The notes under the pieces: generated by a model
The model's input: the letters and a program-made list of their open reading frames with translations, nothing else
Told to the model about the DNA's origin: nothing
Databases searched by the model: none
From: Symsagittifera roscoffensis
Taxonomy: Eukaryota > Xenacoelomorpha > Acoela > Convolutidae
Assembly: GCF_963678635.1 (NCBI RefSeq)
Contig: NC_087064.1
Location: 71,483,465-71,547,464, forward strand
Reading direction: 5' to 3'
Length of the DNA: 64,000 bases
Translations under genes and position numbers: made by a program
Shown: one piece after another, positions 51,508 through 64,000 of the stretch
Layout of the letters: every line of letters starts with the position of its first letter
How positions within the stretch are numbered: position 1 is the stretch's first letter

Positions 51508-51888
51508 TTGAACCAGCAGCTGTTGTCATTAGTAAAAGAAACACCAAGTTCTAATGTCGCAATGAAAGCAGCAATGGTTATCCCACATCTACTGCTCCCC
51601 AAATATAAATCAGAAACAAACAGATCAAATTTTAAAACTCTGAGCCGTCGCTTGATTGTATGGAAGCCATGCCTACTAGACGAACTTTACACTGAAGCGA
51701 AAACTCTCCAAATTAGACATCCAAAACCGAAGAAGTGCAAAGTAAACAAAGAAGTTGAACAACTCGATAAACTAATGAGTACAGGCAAAATATCTGCTGC
51801 TATTGGCTGCCTTTCAGACAAGAAAACTAAAAAAGTACTTGCCTTAATCGAAATCATTGAAGAAACAACAGTCCTTAGTATCCCGTAA
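51508..51888 (+). pseudogene. RT element, N-terminal helical region
   Basis: Contains NFKTLSRRLIVWKPCLLDELYTEAKTLQ split over two visible phrases and GKISAAIGCLSDKKTKKVL, the text normally preceding RT in this element group (assembly of helices around a VWK and a GKI-AA-R-L motif). It ends at a stop; the coding continues only in pieces. Confidence 0.55.
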
Positions 51889-52399
51889 GAAAACTATCCG
51901 CAGGCCAAAACAGTGAACACTAACTATATAACTGAAGTAAGTGAAGACACAGTGCCAAACCACCCTTCTAAATTCGAACAAATGAACGCCAAGTCAGTTC
52001 GATAATCAACCCTGAAAACGCACGGAAGCCACGGTATATCAGGTCTTGTTGCCTGCGAATGGAGAAGGATATTAACTCATTTCAACCAGAACCAGACATC
52101 CATTGAGTTTTGAAAAACAATTGCAAAGCTATCCTAGACAATAGCATGTTAAGTTCTCCCCCATGAAAACTTAACGGCATACAACTTGTGTCATCTGATA
52201 CCTCTGGAAAAAAAACTCGGGGGTAAGGCCCATTGGTATAAGCGAGGTTCTGAGACAAATAATTGGCTAAAAAAGGCAGCCAACGTTAATAATCAGACGA
52301 AAAATATCTCGGAAAAAAAATTCTAACTCTAATTAGGCTAGAAGTGTGGAATCGAATTTTCTATCCACAGCTTGTGCAAGGAACCTGGAAACTGAAGAG

Positions 52400-53190
52400 C
52401 AACTGCAAACGGAGGCCATACTGTTTATTGATGTAGTAAACGCCTTCAATTCGCTCAATAGAGAAATTGCTCTTTAAATTGTAGGAACACTTTGTTCGGC
52501 ACCACTACATCATGCGCTGGCCAAATCATACAAACATCCTTCAAAATTATTTGTCAATAACACGGTTTTGAAATCTACCGAAAGCACAACGCAAGGTGAT
52601 CCCCTCGCAATGGCTATGTACGGAACTCGGATAACCCCGCTGATCGAGCTTCTGCAAAAACCAAATTCACCCAAAATTGGTACGCAGATGTCGGAAGCGC
52701 TGCATGTGATCTTAAGTGTCTCCGCACAATACCGGACAACTTGAATGGGTACGGAAAGGCTTTCGGATACAATGTGAATCCTTTCAAGTGTCAACTCATA
52801 GTAAAGGCAAACCGTCAGGAAAGCGCCATAAATGTTTTCGAAGGCACAAACTTTACAATGGTAGACGGTTTCAGAGTCTCTGGATCGGTTATTGGAACAC
52901 CATCAGCGTGCAACAAATATATGGAAAGAGAAATTGAAAAGACAACTAACCTAAATGAAAAGCTTCCCAAAATAGCTAAAACATCATCACAAAATGAATA
53001 CTCCTACTATAGAAAGGGAGATCAAAACAAATTAGACTTTCTAACCAGAAAACTTCTGAAAGCATATAAGAAAAGGGATGAATTTGAGGAAAACGCAAGA
53101 CAGCAGCTACTTCTTAGTATTTCTGGTAAAAAGCAGATAACCGATGAAGATCGCAGTCTTTTTGCACTATCACTAAGAATAAAGGATTAG
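52400..53190 (+). pseudogene. RT element, reverse transcriptase core and C-terminus
   Basis: FIDVVNAFNSLNREIAL is RT motif A; STTQGDPLAMAMYG is the motif B region. The YADD box is disrupted at a frameshift near 52680-52740. The following 149 open codons (52741-53190) carry GYNVNPFKCQLIVKAN and a helical C-terminus ending in LFALSLRIKD. Stops near 52477 and frame changes show loss of function. Confidence 0.65.
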
Positions 53191-53499
53191 ACCTCCTCAA
53201 TAACACGGACTTTTTCAGAAATTATGAGTGGTCACGGGCCATTTGTGATCCGTTAGAAAACAGTGATTCAGAAACAGCGGAAACGGAATAAACTCTGATA
53301 AATAGAAACATCGAAACTTAGAGACAGAACATCTCACTCTCTAAAAAGGCTAAAATTATGGAAAACTGCTAATCAGAAAAAAAAACTGACAATAAATCTA
53401 GCATCACAGAAAGGACCATCGAATTGGCTAAGCGTGCTACACTTAAAAAAAGTACTAATTTTTCTTCATCAAATCAGAGTTTAAAGATGTTTTACATCT

Positions 53500-54115
53500 G
53501 AGATATGGATGGGGATCACCTAACACTCCACATACATGCCCCTGTGGAAAACCGTTCACACTGACCCACTCTCTACACTGTCCCAAAGGTTGATACATTC
53601 ACTAAAGACTTGATGAAATAAACGATACTTTTGCGACACTCCTAGACGAAGTATGTCATGATGTTGAAAAAGAGCCGAAACTTCAATCGTTGGAAGGCGA
53701 AAGCTTTCACAACAAAACAATCATTACTGAGGGTGACGCTCGGATTGAACTCTGGGGAAGCCGATTCAGCCTATCTCTTTTTCGACGTAACAATTTTCCA
53801 CCCCCACGCTAATTCCTCACCTAAAACGTTATCTGACGCCTACAAATATCATGAGAGTGCCAAACCAATAAAAGATCAACAAAGAATTCTGGATGTGGAC
53901 CTCAGCAGCTTTGTTCTTCCAATTTTTGCGTGTACCGGAGGAGCGGCACCAGGCTCTACAAAGGGCGCCCAGAAACTAGCAAACAAAATAAGCGAAAAAC
54001 GGAACGAATCATACTCGGACACAAAGAAATTATGAGAACAAAAATAAGTTTTGCTATTCAGAGGAGTGCAATTTCTTGCCTTAGGGTGCAAAAAATGTAG
54101 AATACATCCAATTAC
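53500..54115 (+). pseudogene. RT element, CCHC and endonuclease-like C-terminus
   Basis: HTCPCGKPFTLTHSLHCPKG is a CCHC knuckle like that of the other element. Then FFDVTIFHPHANS and YKYHESAKPIKDQQRILDVD resemble the nuclease core, and FVLPIFACTGGAAPGSTKGA with ISEKRNESYSDT the protein end. A frame change near 54030 precedes the final RTKISFAIQRSAISCL. Confidence 0.6.
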
Positions 54116-55217
54116 ATCCAACACATTTATTTTTGTTCTAAAATCGAGGAGTGTAGGTTTTAATTGAAAATTCTCCGGATGCATTAAAATCAATTAGATT
54201 TATACAGAAAGTTTTGCCGATGTATTTATATAGCGTTGGTACGGCCCTATCCAACTTTTGGACGTACCGTAGCATGACGGAAAGGCCCATTTTAATTGAC
54301 ACCTTTTTAATTTGCTCCTGCGCGTCAACTCAACACGAGTACTATAATGCGCGTAAACCTTCGTTTTCACGCTACTTTAGACTGTTGTGTTTTAGAAGTT
54401 GATAATTCTGTTGACAAATTGTGAGATAATTGAGTTGATTGGGCAATTGGGCAAGCTTGGCACAAGACTGGGCAATTTTTGGGTTTGTCAATCAATCATC
54501 CATCATTTCATTACGTTTGTCTGCTGAAAACTCTTTTTTTTCGTTTTTTATGATAAAAGAATTGTCTGCTAGACGATTGGTCACCGGTAATATCACTAAT
54601 TCCAGGAAACATGACAAAAATAGAAGTTTCAATCTTAAAACAAGTCATTATACCCTGTGGAAACTAATCATCCCAAGCTTTTAACCAGGCCTTAACAAGG
54701 ATGTTTTTCCAGTTATAAGAGAGATTGGAAACTTAGCCTCAATATAAATTTGATGCAAATGCTATAAAAAAAACACTCTAAAATGATTTCGATTGTTTTC
54801 GTTAATCTGTTCATTGTCAGGTTAGTAAAATAGTTCAAAATGAATTAAAGACAATAAAACATTTTAAAAGATAACTGAAAAGTTCTGAGCAAATTTATAT
54901 CCACCATTCAAATTGTTACGTAGATAATCAAAGTGAAACTTGTTTGTCCAGTCTCTGAGACTAGTTTTCTTAATCTAACTTCTCAATTTTGCAGTTTTTT
55001 CTTTTCACATGAATTTTCATTCTTTTTCCTAAACCAAAACTCATCCAAAACTCATCCTAAGCCGAAACCCTAAGTGTCTACTCATGAACTCATCTCGTGT
55101 GTTGATCCGTGGTCTTGGTCACCTATTGTGCAATACTTCCAATGTTAGGCCTTTCATTGCTTGTTTTGACTAAAATTTTATCTTCCAACTCAGTTGTATA
55201 TTCGTTGCTACCTCCCC
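53992..55217. repeat. 1.2-kb duplicated segment, copy 2
   Basis: Partner of 42190-43417. Here the left end is continuous with its own RT element, while the right end carries 16 codons' worth of the other element's RT (minus strand) before running into a run of C (55211-55224). Confidence 0.85.
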
Positions 55218-55224
55218 CCCCCCC

Positions 55225-55752
55225 ACGTTGCCGCATGTTTTATTTATGGGTGTGTCCTCTTTCTTGTGTTCCTTGTTGCTATGTTTTGGACAATTTGTCC
55301 AAAATAGGCGGAATTAAATCTTTAAAAAGACATTTTTTGGACCACATTTGGTTCTAGGTTCCACAAAACTGATGACTTCAGTGAGTGAAGAACGAGTTTA
55401 CGTTTCAATGTCGTAAGTAAAACTTGTGTGTTGGTGATGCTGCGCAACTTGAGTTCCAATAACTGACTTTGGTTGAATGTAGATTAGAGCTTGAGCATTG
55501 GGGGTCACACTTCTCGCTTCTCATTTGTTGCTTGGGTTTTCTTTTAAGTTGATAATAGTTCTTCACTCTGCGCAATATTCACCAACTCAAGTTTGGATGA
55601 CCAATACTATGGGTAATGATTTCTTTCAAACGCCGTCATTTGATATAAATTACTTAATGGTTAAGCTCAATGTAGATATGTTTCTACAAACTCATGTACA
55701 ACTTTCTCTCATATATTTCTTTTGCACTGCAGTGGTGCGCAGTTTCTGACTT
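55225..55752. other. Unassigned stretch
   Basis: Non-repetitive within the window, no gene recognised. It starts after the C run and ends at the Penelope-like remnant. Confidence 0.4.
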
Positions 55753-56410
55753 TTAAAAAATTGCCTGTATCCGTTGATTTTTGGTAACACCAACCCTCAC
55801 CTGCTTGTTGTCATCTACCTTTATATAAAAATCCAGGCCACCATTCTCATTAGGTGATTCAGTTGTGAACTGTAAGTCAAGGTGCAATTTTGTGGAGACT
55901 GGCAATATCATGTTTGGCGGCTTATCTTTTACAGTCCTCAAAATAAAACTTGTCTAAGTATTTCAAGAAAATCTTTTTATACAACAGTTTCCTTGCAAAA
56001 TCTGCAAAACCAAACCTTCGAACATGCTTTTTAGCCCTCATTCACATACACTCCACTGCCTTGGTTCTAAAAGAAAAGCTTCTATTGCTTTTGACCAGCT
56101 TCTGTTCATGTGCAAATGAAAAAACAAACTTTTGAGGGGATAGCCATAGCCAGAGTTTTCTCATAATCTTTGAGCCAAAGACTTGCCAAATGAGTGCCAA
56201 GGACGCACCAATGGCCAACTCAACCGTTCGTATAATCTATTTATCAAACCACTCAGAATGATCATAAAAAAAACCATGTTCAAAAGGCGTTCCATCGTAC
56301 TTCTTGACAGTTCAGGTGGCTCGCTCAGACTGTATAGATTTTTCAGGCAATTACAATGGCCTCCTTAAATGGTGGAACATCTGTGTACAGGCTTCTCACA
56401 TCCGAGCAAT
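55753..56410 (-). pseudogene. Penelope-like reverse transcriptase remnant
   Basis: Minus strand: DVRSLYTDVPPFKEAI near 56405-56360 is motif A of Penelope/phage-type RTs. Farther on, LHLDLQFTTESPNENGGLDF and NKQVRVGV (55900-55780) match the post-catalytic FT-E---N--L-FLD region. The stretch between (KHVRRFGFADFARKLLYKKI) is interrupted by stops and not aligned with confidence. No GIY-YIG endonuclease was found. Confidence 0.5.
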
Positions 56411-59400
56411 TGATACTATCTTGTGAGTTTATTTTGATATTCAATATCAATTTACTAGCCAGATCAGGGTTCTCTCAATATTCGCCCTCTCGATTTTATC
56501 AAAAAGTTTGGCTTTTGCTTCAATCAATTTCTCATTAAATCTACAGCAGAGAGAGAAGACAGGTAATTTTTTTTCGACGATATCAACTGAAATTGCTTTT
56601 TCATTTGATGTTATGATGTTTGAGAAGTTGTAAGAAAAGCTTTTGAGTAACGGCTTTCGAAATTGCAGGAGTGATGGTATATCGGTGGCTTTCAAACAAA
56701 ATTAGTTCAAATCTTTTTTGCGATATTAACTGAACTGGGTTTTCTCATTAGTTTTTTGATATAAAAAACCTATTTTGCATATGGAAAAAAAAATTGACTT
56801 TTTTGGTTTATATTTTCAGCTATGTATTTCAAACGTATTTCTTTATGCAGACAAAAGACGTTCTTTATTGGAAACAGATCCGACAAAAACTAGCGCCTTA
56901 TGAGCAAAAATGTCAGCTCCAATTACCGCTCCATATTGAGACTTATTCGACTGAGTATTTATTTTGGGGCCTATGTCGTCATTAAATCACATAGAACAGA
57001 TGCTATACTGGTGAACAATATTACGCGCAAGATCATGATTTTGTTCTCTAAAATGTTTTTTTTTGTCCATACTCAACATTTCCTTGAAATTAAACAAAAT
57101 TGCACATAGACCGAGAGCAAATGATCAGAGCTACATTCTTTGAAACGCCCGAAAATAGTGGAGTAACGTGTGTCCAAAAACACCAGTTTGCTTCATCTGC
57201 ACTAAGTTGTTACTTCGCGTGAAAAAGTGAAAAAGTAGGAGCTGTCCAAGTTTAGTAAAGTTTTTATACTGATTGCTTCCAATTTTCTCACTGAGGACGT
57301 TTTGCGTCCCATGAACACTTTTTCTACTCCCCTTAATCAATCACGTAATCATTCCGATACAAAATTTAGGGTAGAAGTTGAAAACTGGAATTTTTAGGCG
57401 CAGATTTCATTGACAAGTAATTGACACTAAGACTTGATAGTTTTACAGAGTGAGCTCTTATCATTGCTCCTGGTTTATCTAAAAAAATTTACTGATAATC
57501 AAAAGAATGTGCAGTCAAATTGGACAAAGAAAACCAGCAGTTTAAAGAATAAAATTCCTAATTTTAGCTTGATTTTGTCCACTAGTGTAATATATTGCCA
57601 ATACTTGGCTATTCAAAACATGCAATCTTTTGAACACAACTATCAAAATCCAAGTTTTGGGAAAAAATCTAAATAATTTTGTAATTTTTTGTTATTGCAA
57701 CAATTTTTGCGTAACTTAATTTTTCATATAAATTTGGTCAAACATCGGCAAAATTTGATCTTCGGGCAAATTTGCCAATGCCATAAGCGTTTTGACATTT
57801 TTTTAGCCCAGTCTTCAAATAAGTTTTTTTAAAGCCAAATTTAGTCAAATGCCTGCAAATTGATTGAGTAAAGTGGAAGTAGCTGCCTTTATAGTCGTAT
57901 TGCACAGAGTTGTTCAAAGGGTGGGGAGAGGCACGCCTTAAAAATTTTTGCCTCTGAGTTGAACAATATTGTCAAAATTATGTCAGATACCAAAACCATG
58001 ACACCAGAGTTTAGATCGTTGGCTCTTTTTTGTGAGTAAGGCGCCATTTTCTGATTATACAAATTTCGGACATAATTGTATGTATTTGCGGTTCTACCTT
58101 GAACGGGTCGCGGTAGAGACTTGTTTTGATTAATCTCTAGTCGAGTACGACGTACGCAATCGGTTCGATTTCATTATACAAATTTTTAAAGATGTATGTT
58201 GAATTGTGGTTGGTTTCTCTCTTATTTTTTAACGGAATTTGTCCAGAGATATATAAATCTTGTCACCAAAATGGTTGTGCTCTCCAGACAAAGTTTTTTA
58301 TCTCATTGAAATTTGTCGACGTAACCAATGCAAACCATTCAATTTGCGGAATTGGAAGAAAAGCAATTGAATAACAGCTTTTGAAGTTTTGAAAGTGGTG
58401 ATACATCGGTAACTTTCAAATATAACTGTTATGAATTTTTTGACGATTTTAACTGAACTTGGTTTTACATTTTATTTTAAGATATCAAAAACCTGTTTAG
58501 CATATGGTAAAAGAAGTGTGACCTTTTTGATTTATCACGCCTTTCGAAGTTTTAGAAGTGATAAAACATGGGTAATTTTCAAATAAAGTTACTATGAATG
58601 TTTTGACGATACGAATTGAACTTGGCTTTCCATTTGACTCTATGATATAAAAATCCTATTTCGCATAAGGTATTAGAAAAAAGTTGACCTATTTGGTTAC
58701 TAATGTAATCTATGCGATGAAAAGATAATTTTATGCAGAAATAAGACATTCTCCATCTGGAACAAATCAGGCAAACTAACGCCTTTTGAGCAAAACATAG
58801 CTACTTCCATAATTCGTAATGGTTTGCTGGGGTGCCCATTTTTGTCATATTGAACGTTGCGTTTTTTGGTTGCTATTTTGAAAAATCTTTAGTATTGGCA
58901 AGCCGATTATCCGCTGAGGAGGCCAAAAATCGTGTCAGACAGCGTTCTTCGAACAGAGAGTGTAGGACAGAGTTGTTCAAACGATGGGAAGAGGCAAACG
59001 TTAAAAATTCCATTGGCAAATTTTGCCTCTGAATTGAACAATATTGTAATGTTTATGTCAAATACGAAAACTGTAACACCAGAATTCAGATTGCTGTCTT
59101 TTTTTATGAGTAAATTGATCTGTAGTCGGGTATGACGGACGTATTTGGTTCGAGCGCACTATTTATATTTCATAAAAAGTTTTTTGAATCCAGACACTGT
59201 TTTGATCTCATTGAAGTTTGTCGACGTAACCATTCCGGACCATACGATTTGAGGAATTGTGAGAAAAGCATTTCAATAACGTATTTTGAAGTTATAGAAG
59301 TTAACTTTTGAACAAAATTTTTAAGGATCGTTTTGACAATATTAACTGAATTTGATTTTCCATTCGGTTTTTTGATATAAGAAACCAATTTTGCATATGC

Positions 59401-60517
59401 TAATAGAATAAATTTGACCTTTTCGGTTTTTTGTGAGCTATGTTTTTAAAACATAATTGTTTATGCAGACAAAAGACGTTCTCCACCAGGAACAGATCTG
59501 ACAAAAAAAAACGCCTTTTGAGCGAGTAAATTACCTCCAAACTACCGCTCCATTATGAGACATATGCAACTGTTTATTAGTTTTGGGGTTTTCACCGCCA
59601 AAAAAAAAACAGAATAGATGCTACACCGGTGAATATAATTGAGCAAAATTCAAAACTTTGCCCTCTAAAAAGCCTGTTTTCAATGTCTAATTTGGACAAC
59701 ACTTCCTTGAAATTAAACAAAAATTTTACATAGACCAGGAGCACATGATTAAAGCTATCTTATTTTAAACTATGAGTTTCTGATTTCAAGGACTGACCAA
59801 TAAAAACTGGGTCCAAAAAAACCAGTTTTTCTCTTTTGCACTACTTTTTACTTCGAGTGAAAAAAGAAGAAACGTCAAAGTTTAGTGAAGTTTCATAACT
59901 GATTGCTTACATTTTCTCACTCAAGTCTTAAAAACAACTTTTGATCATTTTAATCAATCACGAAATCACTTCAAAGCAAAACAAAGGAAAATTGAGGAAA
60001 ATTGGTTTTTTAAGACCCGGATTGCATTGATAAGTCATTGAAACCAAGTAGTGAAAGTTTCACAGAGCTGCTCATATCATTTGCTCTTGGTTCATATAAT
60101 TTTTTAAATATATTTTGAAGAAAATACAGTCGAAATGGACAAAAAACAGGCAATTTAACGAGTAAAATTCTGATTTGGTGGTTTGTTTTGTCCACTATTG
60201 AATTATATTGCCAATGCTGGCCTATTCAAAACAAGCAACATTTTTTGGCAAAATTCAAGACTTAGATTTTGTGAAAATATCGAAACAAATTTTTTGTGTA
60301 ATTCTAGTTCCATGGATAAACATTGGTAGAATCTGATTTTTGGCCAAATATGTCGATGACATAAGCATTTTGACAACCTTTTTTCAGCCCAGTCTATAAA
60401 TGAATTTCTTAAAACCGTTTTTCGTCAGATGACTAAATATTGAATGGTAAAGTGGAAGCAGCTCCCATCATAGTCAGAAATGATTTGTTGGGGTGCCCAT
60501 TTTAGGTTTTTTGAAAG

Positions 60518-60847
60518 TTATTTCAAAAATTTCGGTAGAAGCAAGCCAATTATTCGCTGGAATGGTAAGACCACAATCCAGATCGTTAGACAAACTTCGG
60601 ATCGTTTTGTTGATAATTGAGGTACAGTTTTGACCCAATCTTGATAGAAATTTCTTGTGATTGATCTGTTGTCGGGTACGACGGACGTACTTGTATCGAG
60701 AGCATTATATAAAACTTTAAAAAGATTTTTTGTATCGCGTTTGGTATCTCTCCTAATTTTCTGCCGGAGTTTTTCCACAAGTGTTTCAGATTCGTCATCG
60801 TTATGATTGTGCTCTCCAGAAACGTAAAAGATAAATAAAAATGGCAT
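60518..60847 (-). pseudogene. FLYWCH/MULE-type transposase fragment
   Basis: Reads VSGEHNHNDDESETLVEKLR and on to KIRRDTKRDT, YNALDTSTSVVPDNRSI. The GEHNH-(N/P)D end followed by a charged helix and a VP--RS motif is the wording at the end of FLYWCH zinc fingers and start of MULE-type transposases. Family by recall; no search done. Downstream catalytic parts are lost. Confidence 0.5.
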
Positions 60848-61440
60848 TTTAAGACCCGCATCTCATTGATAAGTCATTGAAACCAAATATTAATAGTTTC
60901 ACAGAGTAGCTCAAATCATTTGCTCTTTGTATATAAAAAACTTTAACCGAATTTTGAATAAATTAATGCTAAAATTGACCAAAAACAGGCAGTTCAAAAA
61001 GAATAAATCCGAATTTGTGCTTACTTTTGTCCAATATTGTACTATATTGCCAATGCTAGCCTATTCAAAACAAGCAACCTTTTTTGGCAAAGGTTAAAAC
61101 CTAAAGGTTATGAAAAAGTGAAACATTTTTGTCATTTCTTAGTACTGCAAAACATTTTGTGTAATTCAAGTTCGTTAAAAATCTGAAGAAACATCGGTAA
61201 AAACTGATCTTCGGGCAAATATGTCGATGCCATAAGCATTTTGACAACTTTATAGCCCAGTCTGTAAATGAATTTTAAAAAAACCATTTTTCGTCAAATT
61301 ACTAAAAATTGATTGGGTAAAGTGGAAGCAGCTCCCATTAAAATCAGTAATGATTTGTTGGGGTGCCCATTTGTGTCCTGTGGGACGTTGATATTTTTGG
61401 AATGATTTTAACAATTTTTCGCTATAGGCAAGCCAATTAT

Positions 61441-61698
61441 TCACTGAGAATGGTAACACCACAATCCTGATCCTTGGCTCTTTTTATGTGTAGGGCGCAA
61501 TTTTCCGGTTACAACGCCTGTGATTGATCTGTTGTCGGGTACAACGGACGTACTTGACTCGAGGGCATTATATATGTTTATTAAAAGATTTGCTGCATCG
61601 CAATTGGTATCTCTCCTAATTTTCTGCCGGAGTTTTTCCACGGGTATATCAGGTTCGTCATCGTTATGGTGGTGCTCTCCAGAAACTGTTTTGATCAA
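61441..61698 (-). pseudogene. FLYWCH/MULE-type transposase fragment, second copy
   Basis: Reads IKTVSGEHHHNDDEPDIPVE, then KLRQKIRRDTNCDAANLL and ALESSTSVVPDNRSITG, clearly homologous to 60518-60847. The conserved protein frame across two diverged copies supports former coding on the minus strand. Confidence 0.5.
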
Positions 61699-64000
61699 CG
61701 AAATTTGTCGAGAAAACTATTACGAACCATATTATGAACCACCGACGAAACTATTACGAACCTTTCAATTGAACATATTTTGAATCTTTTCGACGATATT
61801 AACTAAACTTGGTTTTCCGATTGATTTCATGATATTAAAACTTCTTTTGCATATTTTAATAGAATAAATTTGACCTTTCTGGTTTATAATGTAAGCTAAG
61901 CGTTTCAAACCTAATTTTTTATGCAGACAAAAGAAGTTCCACATCGGGAGCAGAACCGGCGAACAAACGCCTTTGAGCAAACAAAGTACCTCTACACTAT
62001 CGCTCCATGTTGAGACTTATGCGACTTAATAATAGCGTTTGGGATTATGCCGCCAATAAAGCATATAGAACAGATGCTACAGCAGTGAACGAAATTGAGC
62101 GCAAATTCAGAATTTTACTCGCTAAATGCCTGTTTTCATTGTCCATTTTGGACAACATTTCCTTCGAAATAAACCAAAAACTTTATATTGACCTCAAGCA
62201 AATAATCAAAACTATCCTATGTGAAACTATCAATATCTGACTTCAATTTTTTGCATTGCCTTTTTGTGTTCTGTTGAACGTTGAATTTTTTTTTGAAATG
62301 ATTTTGAAACTTTTAATGGTATTGGCATGCCGATTATCCGCTGAAGAAGCCAAAAACTCGTGGCACACAGCGTTTTTCGAACAGATCGTATAGCTCAAAG
62401 TTGTTCAAATGGTGTGGAGAGGCATGCCTCAAAAATTCCATTGGCAAAATTTGCTTCTGAATTGAACAAAATTGTCTAAATTAGTTCAGGCGCGAAAACA
62501 GTAATACCAGATTTCAGATCGTTGCCTCTTTTTTATGAGTAAGGCGTCTTTTTCTGAGTAAAACAACTTCGGACAGGTTTGTTTTTGAGGTTCAACCTTG
62601 ACCCGGGCGTAGTGGAGACTTGATTTGATTAACCTCTACTCGGGTACAACGGACAGACTCGGTTCGAGCTCATTATATTTAATTTTTAAAAGGTATGTTG
62701 AATTGTGGTTGGTTTCTCTCTTATGTTTTTGCCGGAACTTTTCGAGAAATATATAAATTTTGTCATCAAAACGGTTCTGCTCTACAGACAACGTTTTTTA
62801 ACTCATTGAAGTTTGTTGACATAACCAATGCGGACCTTACAATATGCGGACTTGTAAGAAAAGCAATTGAATAACAGCTTTTGAATTAGAATCTTTAGAA
62901 GTGGTGATACATCGGTAACTTTCAAATAAAATCATTATGAATCCTTTTGACCAAAAAACCGAATTTGATTTTCCATTTGATTTTATGGTATGATAAAATT
63001 AATTTGCATATGGTAATAGAAAATGTTTGACTTTTTTGGTTTACAAACTAAGCTAGACATTTAAAACAAAATTTAATTTTTTTCCGACAAGAGACGTTCC
63101 CATCGGGAAAAGAACCGGCAAACTAACGCTCATGCTGCCAATAAAACATATAGAACAAATGCTACACCAGTGAAAAAACTGAGCGCACATTCAGAATTTT
63201 GTTCTCTAAAACACTTGTTTTCAATGTCCAATTTGGATCAAATTTCCTTATAACAATTTTTTTTTACGTATACCAGGAGCGAATTATTTGAGCTACTTCA
63301 TTTGAAACTGTCAATATCTGATTTCAATGCCTTATCAATTTCTTCCGAGTCCAAAAAATCCAGTTTGCTCCATCTGCTCTTAGTTTGTTACTTTGCGTGA
63401 AAAAAGGTTTAGTAAAGTTTTCATTCTGATTATTTCCATTTTGTCACTCAGCATATTTCACCTTTTTTTGACAATTTTTTTGACAATTCTCTTCATCAAT
63501 CACGAAATCACTTTAAAGCAAAATGAAGGGTAGATTAGGAAAAATGGCATTTTAAGACCCCGATCTCCCGGATCTCATTGGTAACTTATTGAAACCAAAA
63601 GTTAATAGTTTCACAGAGGAGCTCCGATTATTTGCTTTTGTCTTTCTGAAAATTTGATTAAATTTCGAAGCATTTACAGTCAAATGGACATGGAAAACAG
63701 GCAGTTTAAAGAGCAAAATTCCGATATTGTGCTTAATTTTGTCCACTAGTGTTTTATATTGCAAATGGTAGCCTATTCAAAACATGCAACATTTTTGGAG
63801 CAAAAGTCAATACCTAGCTTTTGTGAAAATATCAAAACAAGTGTCATTTCTTGGTGCTGCAAAATTTTTTGTATAAGGTCAAGTTCCTTAAAAAACATCG
63901 GCAAAACTTGGTCTTTGGGCCACTATGCCGATGCCATAAGCATTTTGACAATCTTTTTAGCCCAGTCTACATTTGAATTTTTTTTTAAAACCAACTTTAC

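Larger units (their letters stand above)
50822..54115 (+). mobile_element. Second RT-endonuclease retroelement, heavily decayed
   Basis: Plus-strand pieces in order: N-terminal thumb-like region (51508-51888), RT core (52400-52680), RT C-terminus (52741-53190), and CCHC plus endonuclease-like end (53500-54115). It is from the same broad group as the element at 41.7-45.8 kb but a different family. Many stops and shifts. Confidence 0.65.
56560..64000 (-). mobile_element. Cluster of fragmented FLYWCH/MULE-like repeats
   Basis: Markers of the unit recur: the GACGTTCTCC-GGGAACAGATC phrase near 56860, 58740, 59470, 61930 and 63090; ATCAATCACGAAATCA near 59955 and 63497 (a variant, ATCAATCACGTAATCA, near 57341); and ATGCCGATGCCATAAGC variants near 57775, 60350, 61225 and 63925. 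Spacing ranges from 0.7 to about 2.5 kb, so copies are deleted or rearranged; a complete unit would be roughly 2.5 kb. All copies are in the same orientation. No intact transposase remains. Confidence 0.6.

Overview
The window reads as nuclear DNA of an invertebrate animal. The host genes have canonical GT-AG introns and metazoan protein families, the non-coding DNA is AT-rich, and most of the sequence is nested transposable elements. I cannot name the species. No bacterial, organelle, rRNA or CRISPR signal was seen.

Layout. (1) 0-10.4 kb: two host genes on the minus strand. A complete four-exon extended synaptotagmin (E-Syt, 887 codons by splicing 10337->5019) is followed downstream by the first recognisable exons of an unconventional myosin (4148->2335, continuing beyond the window). 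Introns hold tRNA-like sequences, a TIR/MITE-like element and short tandem repeats. (2) 10.7-39.15 kb: a three-level nest. A decayed FLYWCH/MULE-like DNA repeat (10.7-11.47 and from 39.15 kb on) is split by a decayed CR1-like LINE (11.47-11.68 and 34.6-39.15 kb, flanked by GATGCC). The LINE is itself split by a very young, 22.9-kb Ty3/gypsy-type LTR retrotransposon (11679-34593). (3) 41.65-45.83 kb: a PHD-RT-endonuclease retroelement whose 5' part is inverted relative to its 3' end, flanked by a 9-bp duplication. (4) 47.65-50.82 kb: an almost perfect 1585-bp tandem duplication. (5) 50.8-55.2 kb: a second decayed RT-endonuclease element, sharing a 1.2-kb segment with element 3. (6) 55.7-56.4 kb: a Penelope-like RT remnant. 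(7) 56.6-64 kb: several fragmented copies of the FLYWCH/MULE-like repeat.

The most interesting object is the giant LTR element. Its 916-bp LTRs differ at only 3 positions by eye. It carries a long leader with about 50 copies of a 13-14-bp repeat, a short upstream ORF, a gag-protease ORF, a pol ORF (RT, RNase H, integrase) that ends in a macrodomain-like module, and an intact 2959-codon third ORF where an env gene would sit. That ORF has no envelope features. It has a coiled coil, a canonical SGNH/GDSL-hydrolase-like domain and a second, degenerate SGNH-like domain. The ORF joins look like +1 frameshifts at UGA stops. Strong splice acceptors precede both the first ORF and ORF3, suggesting genomic and env-like spliced mRNAs. 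The hexamer CTTGAG is strongly enriched across LTR, leader and coding parts.
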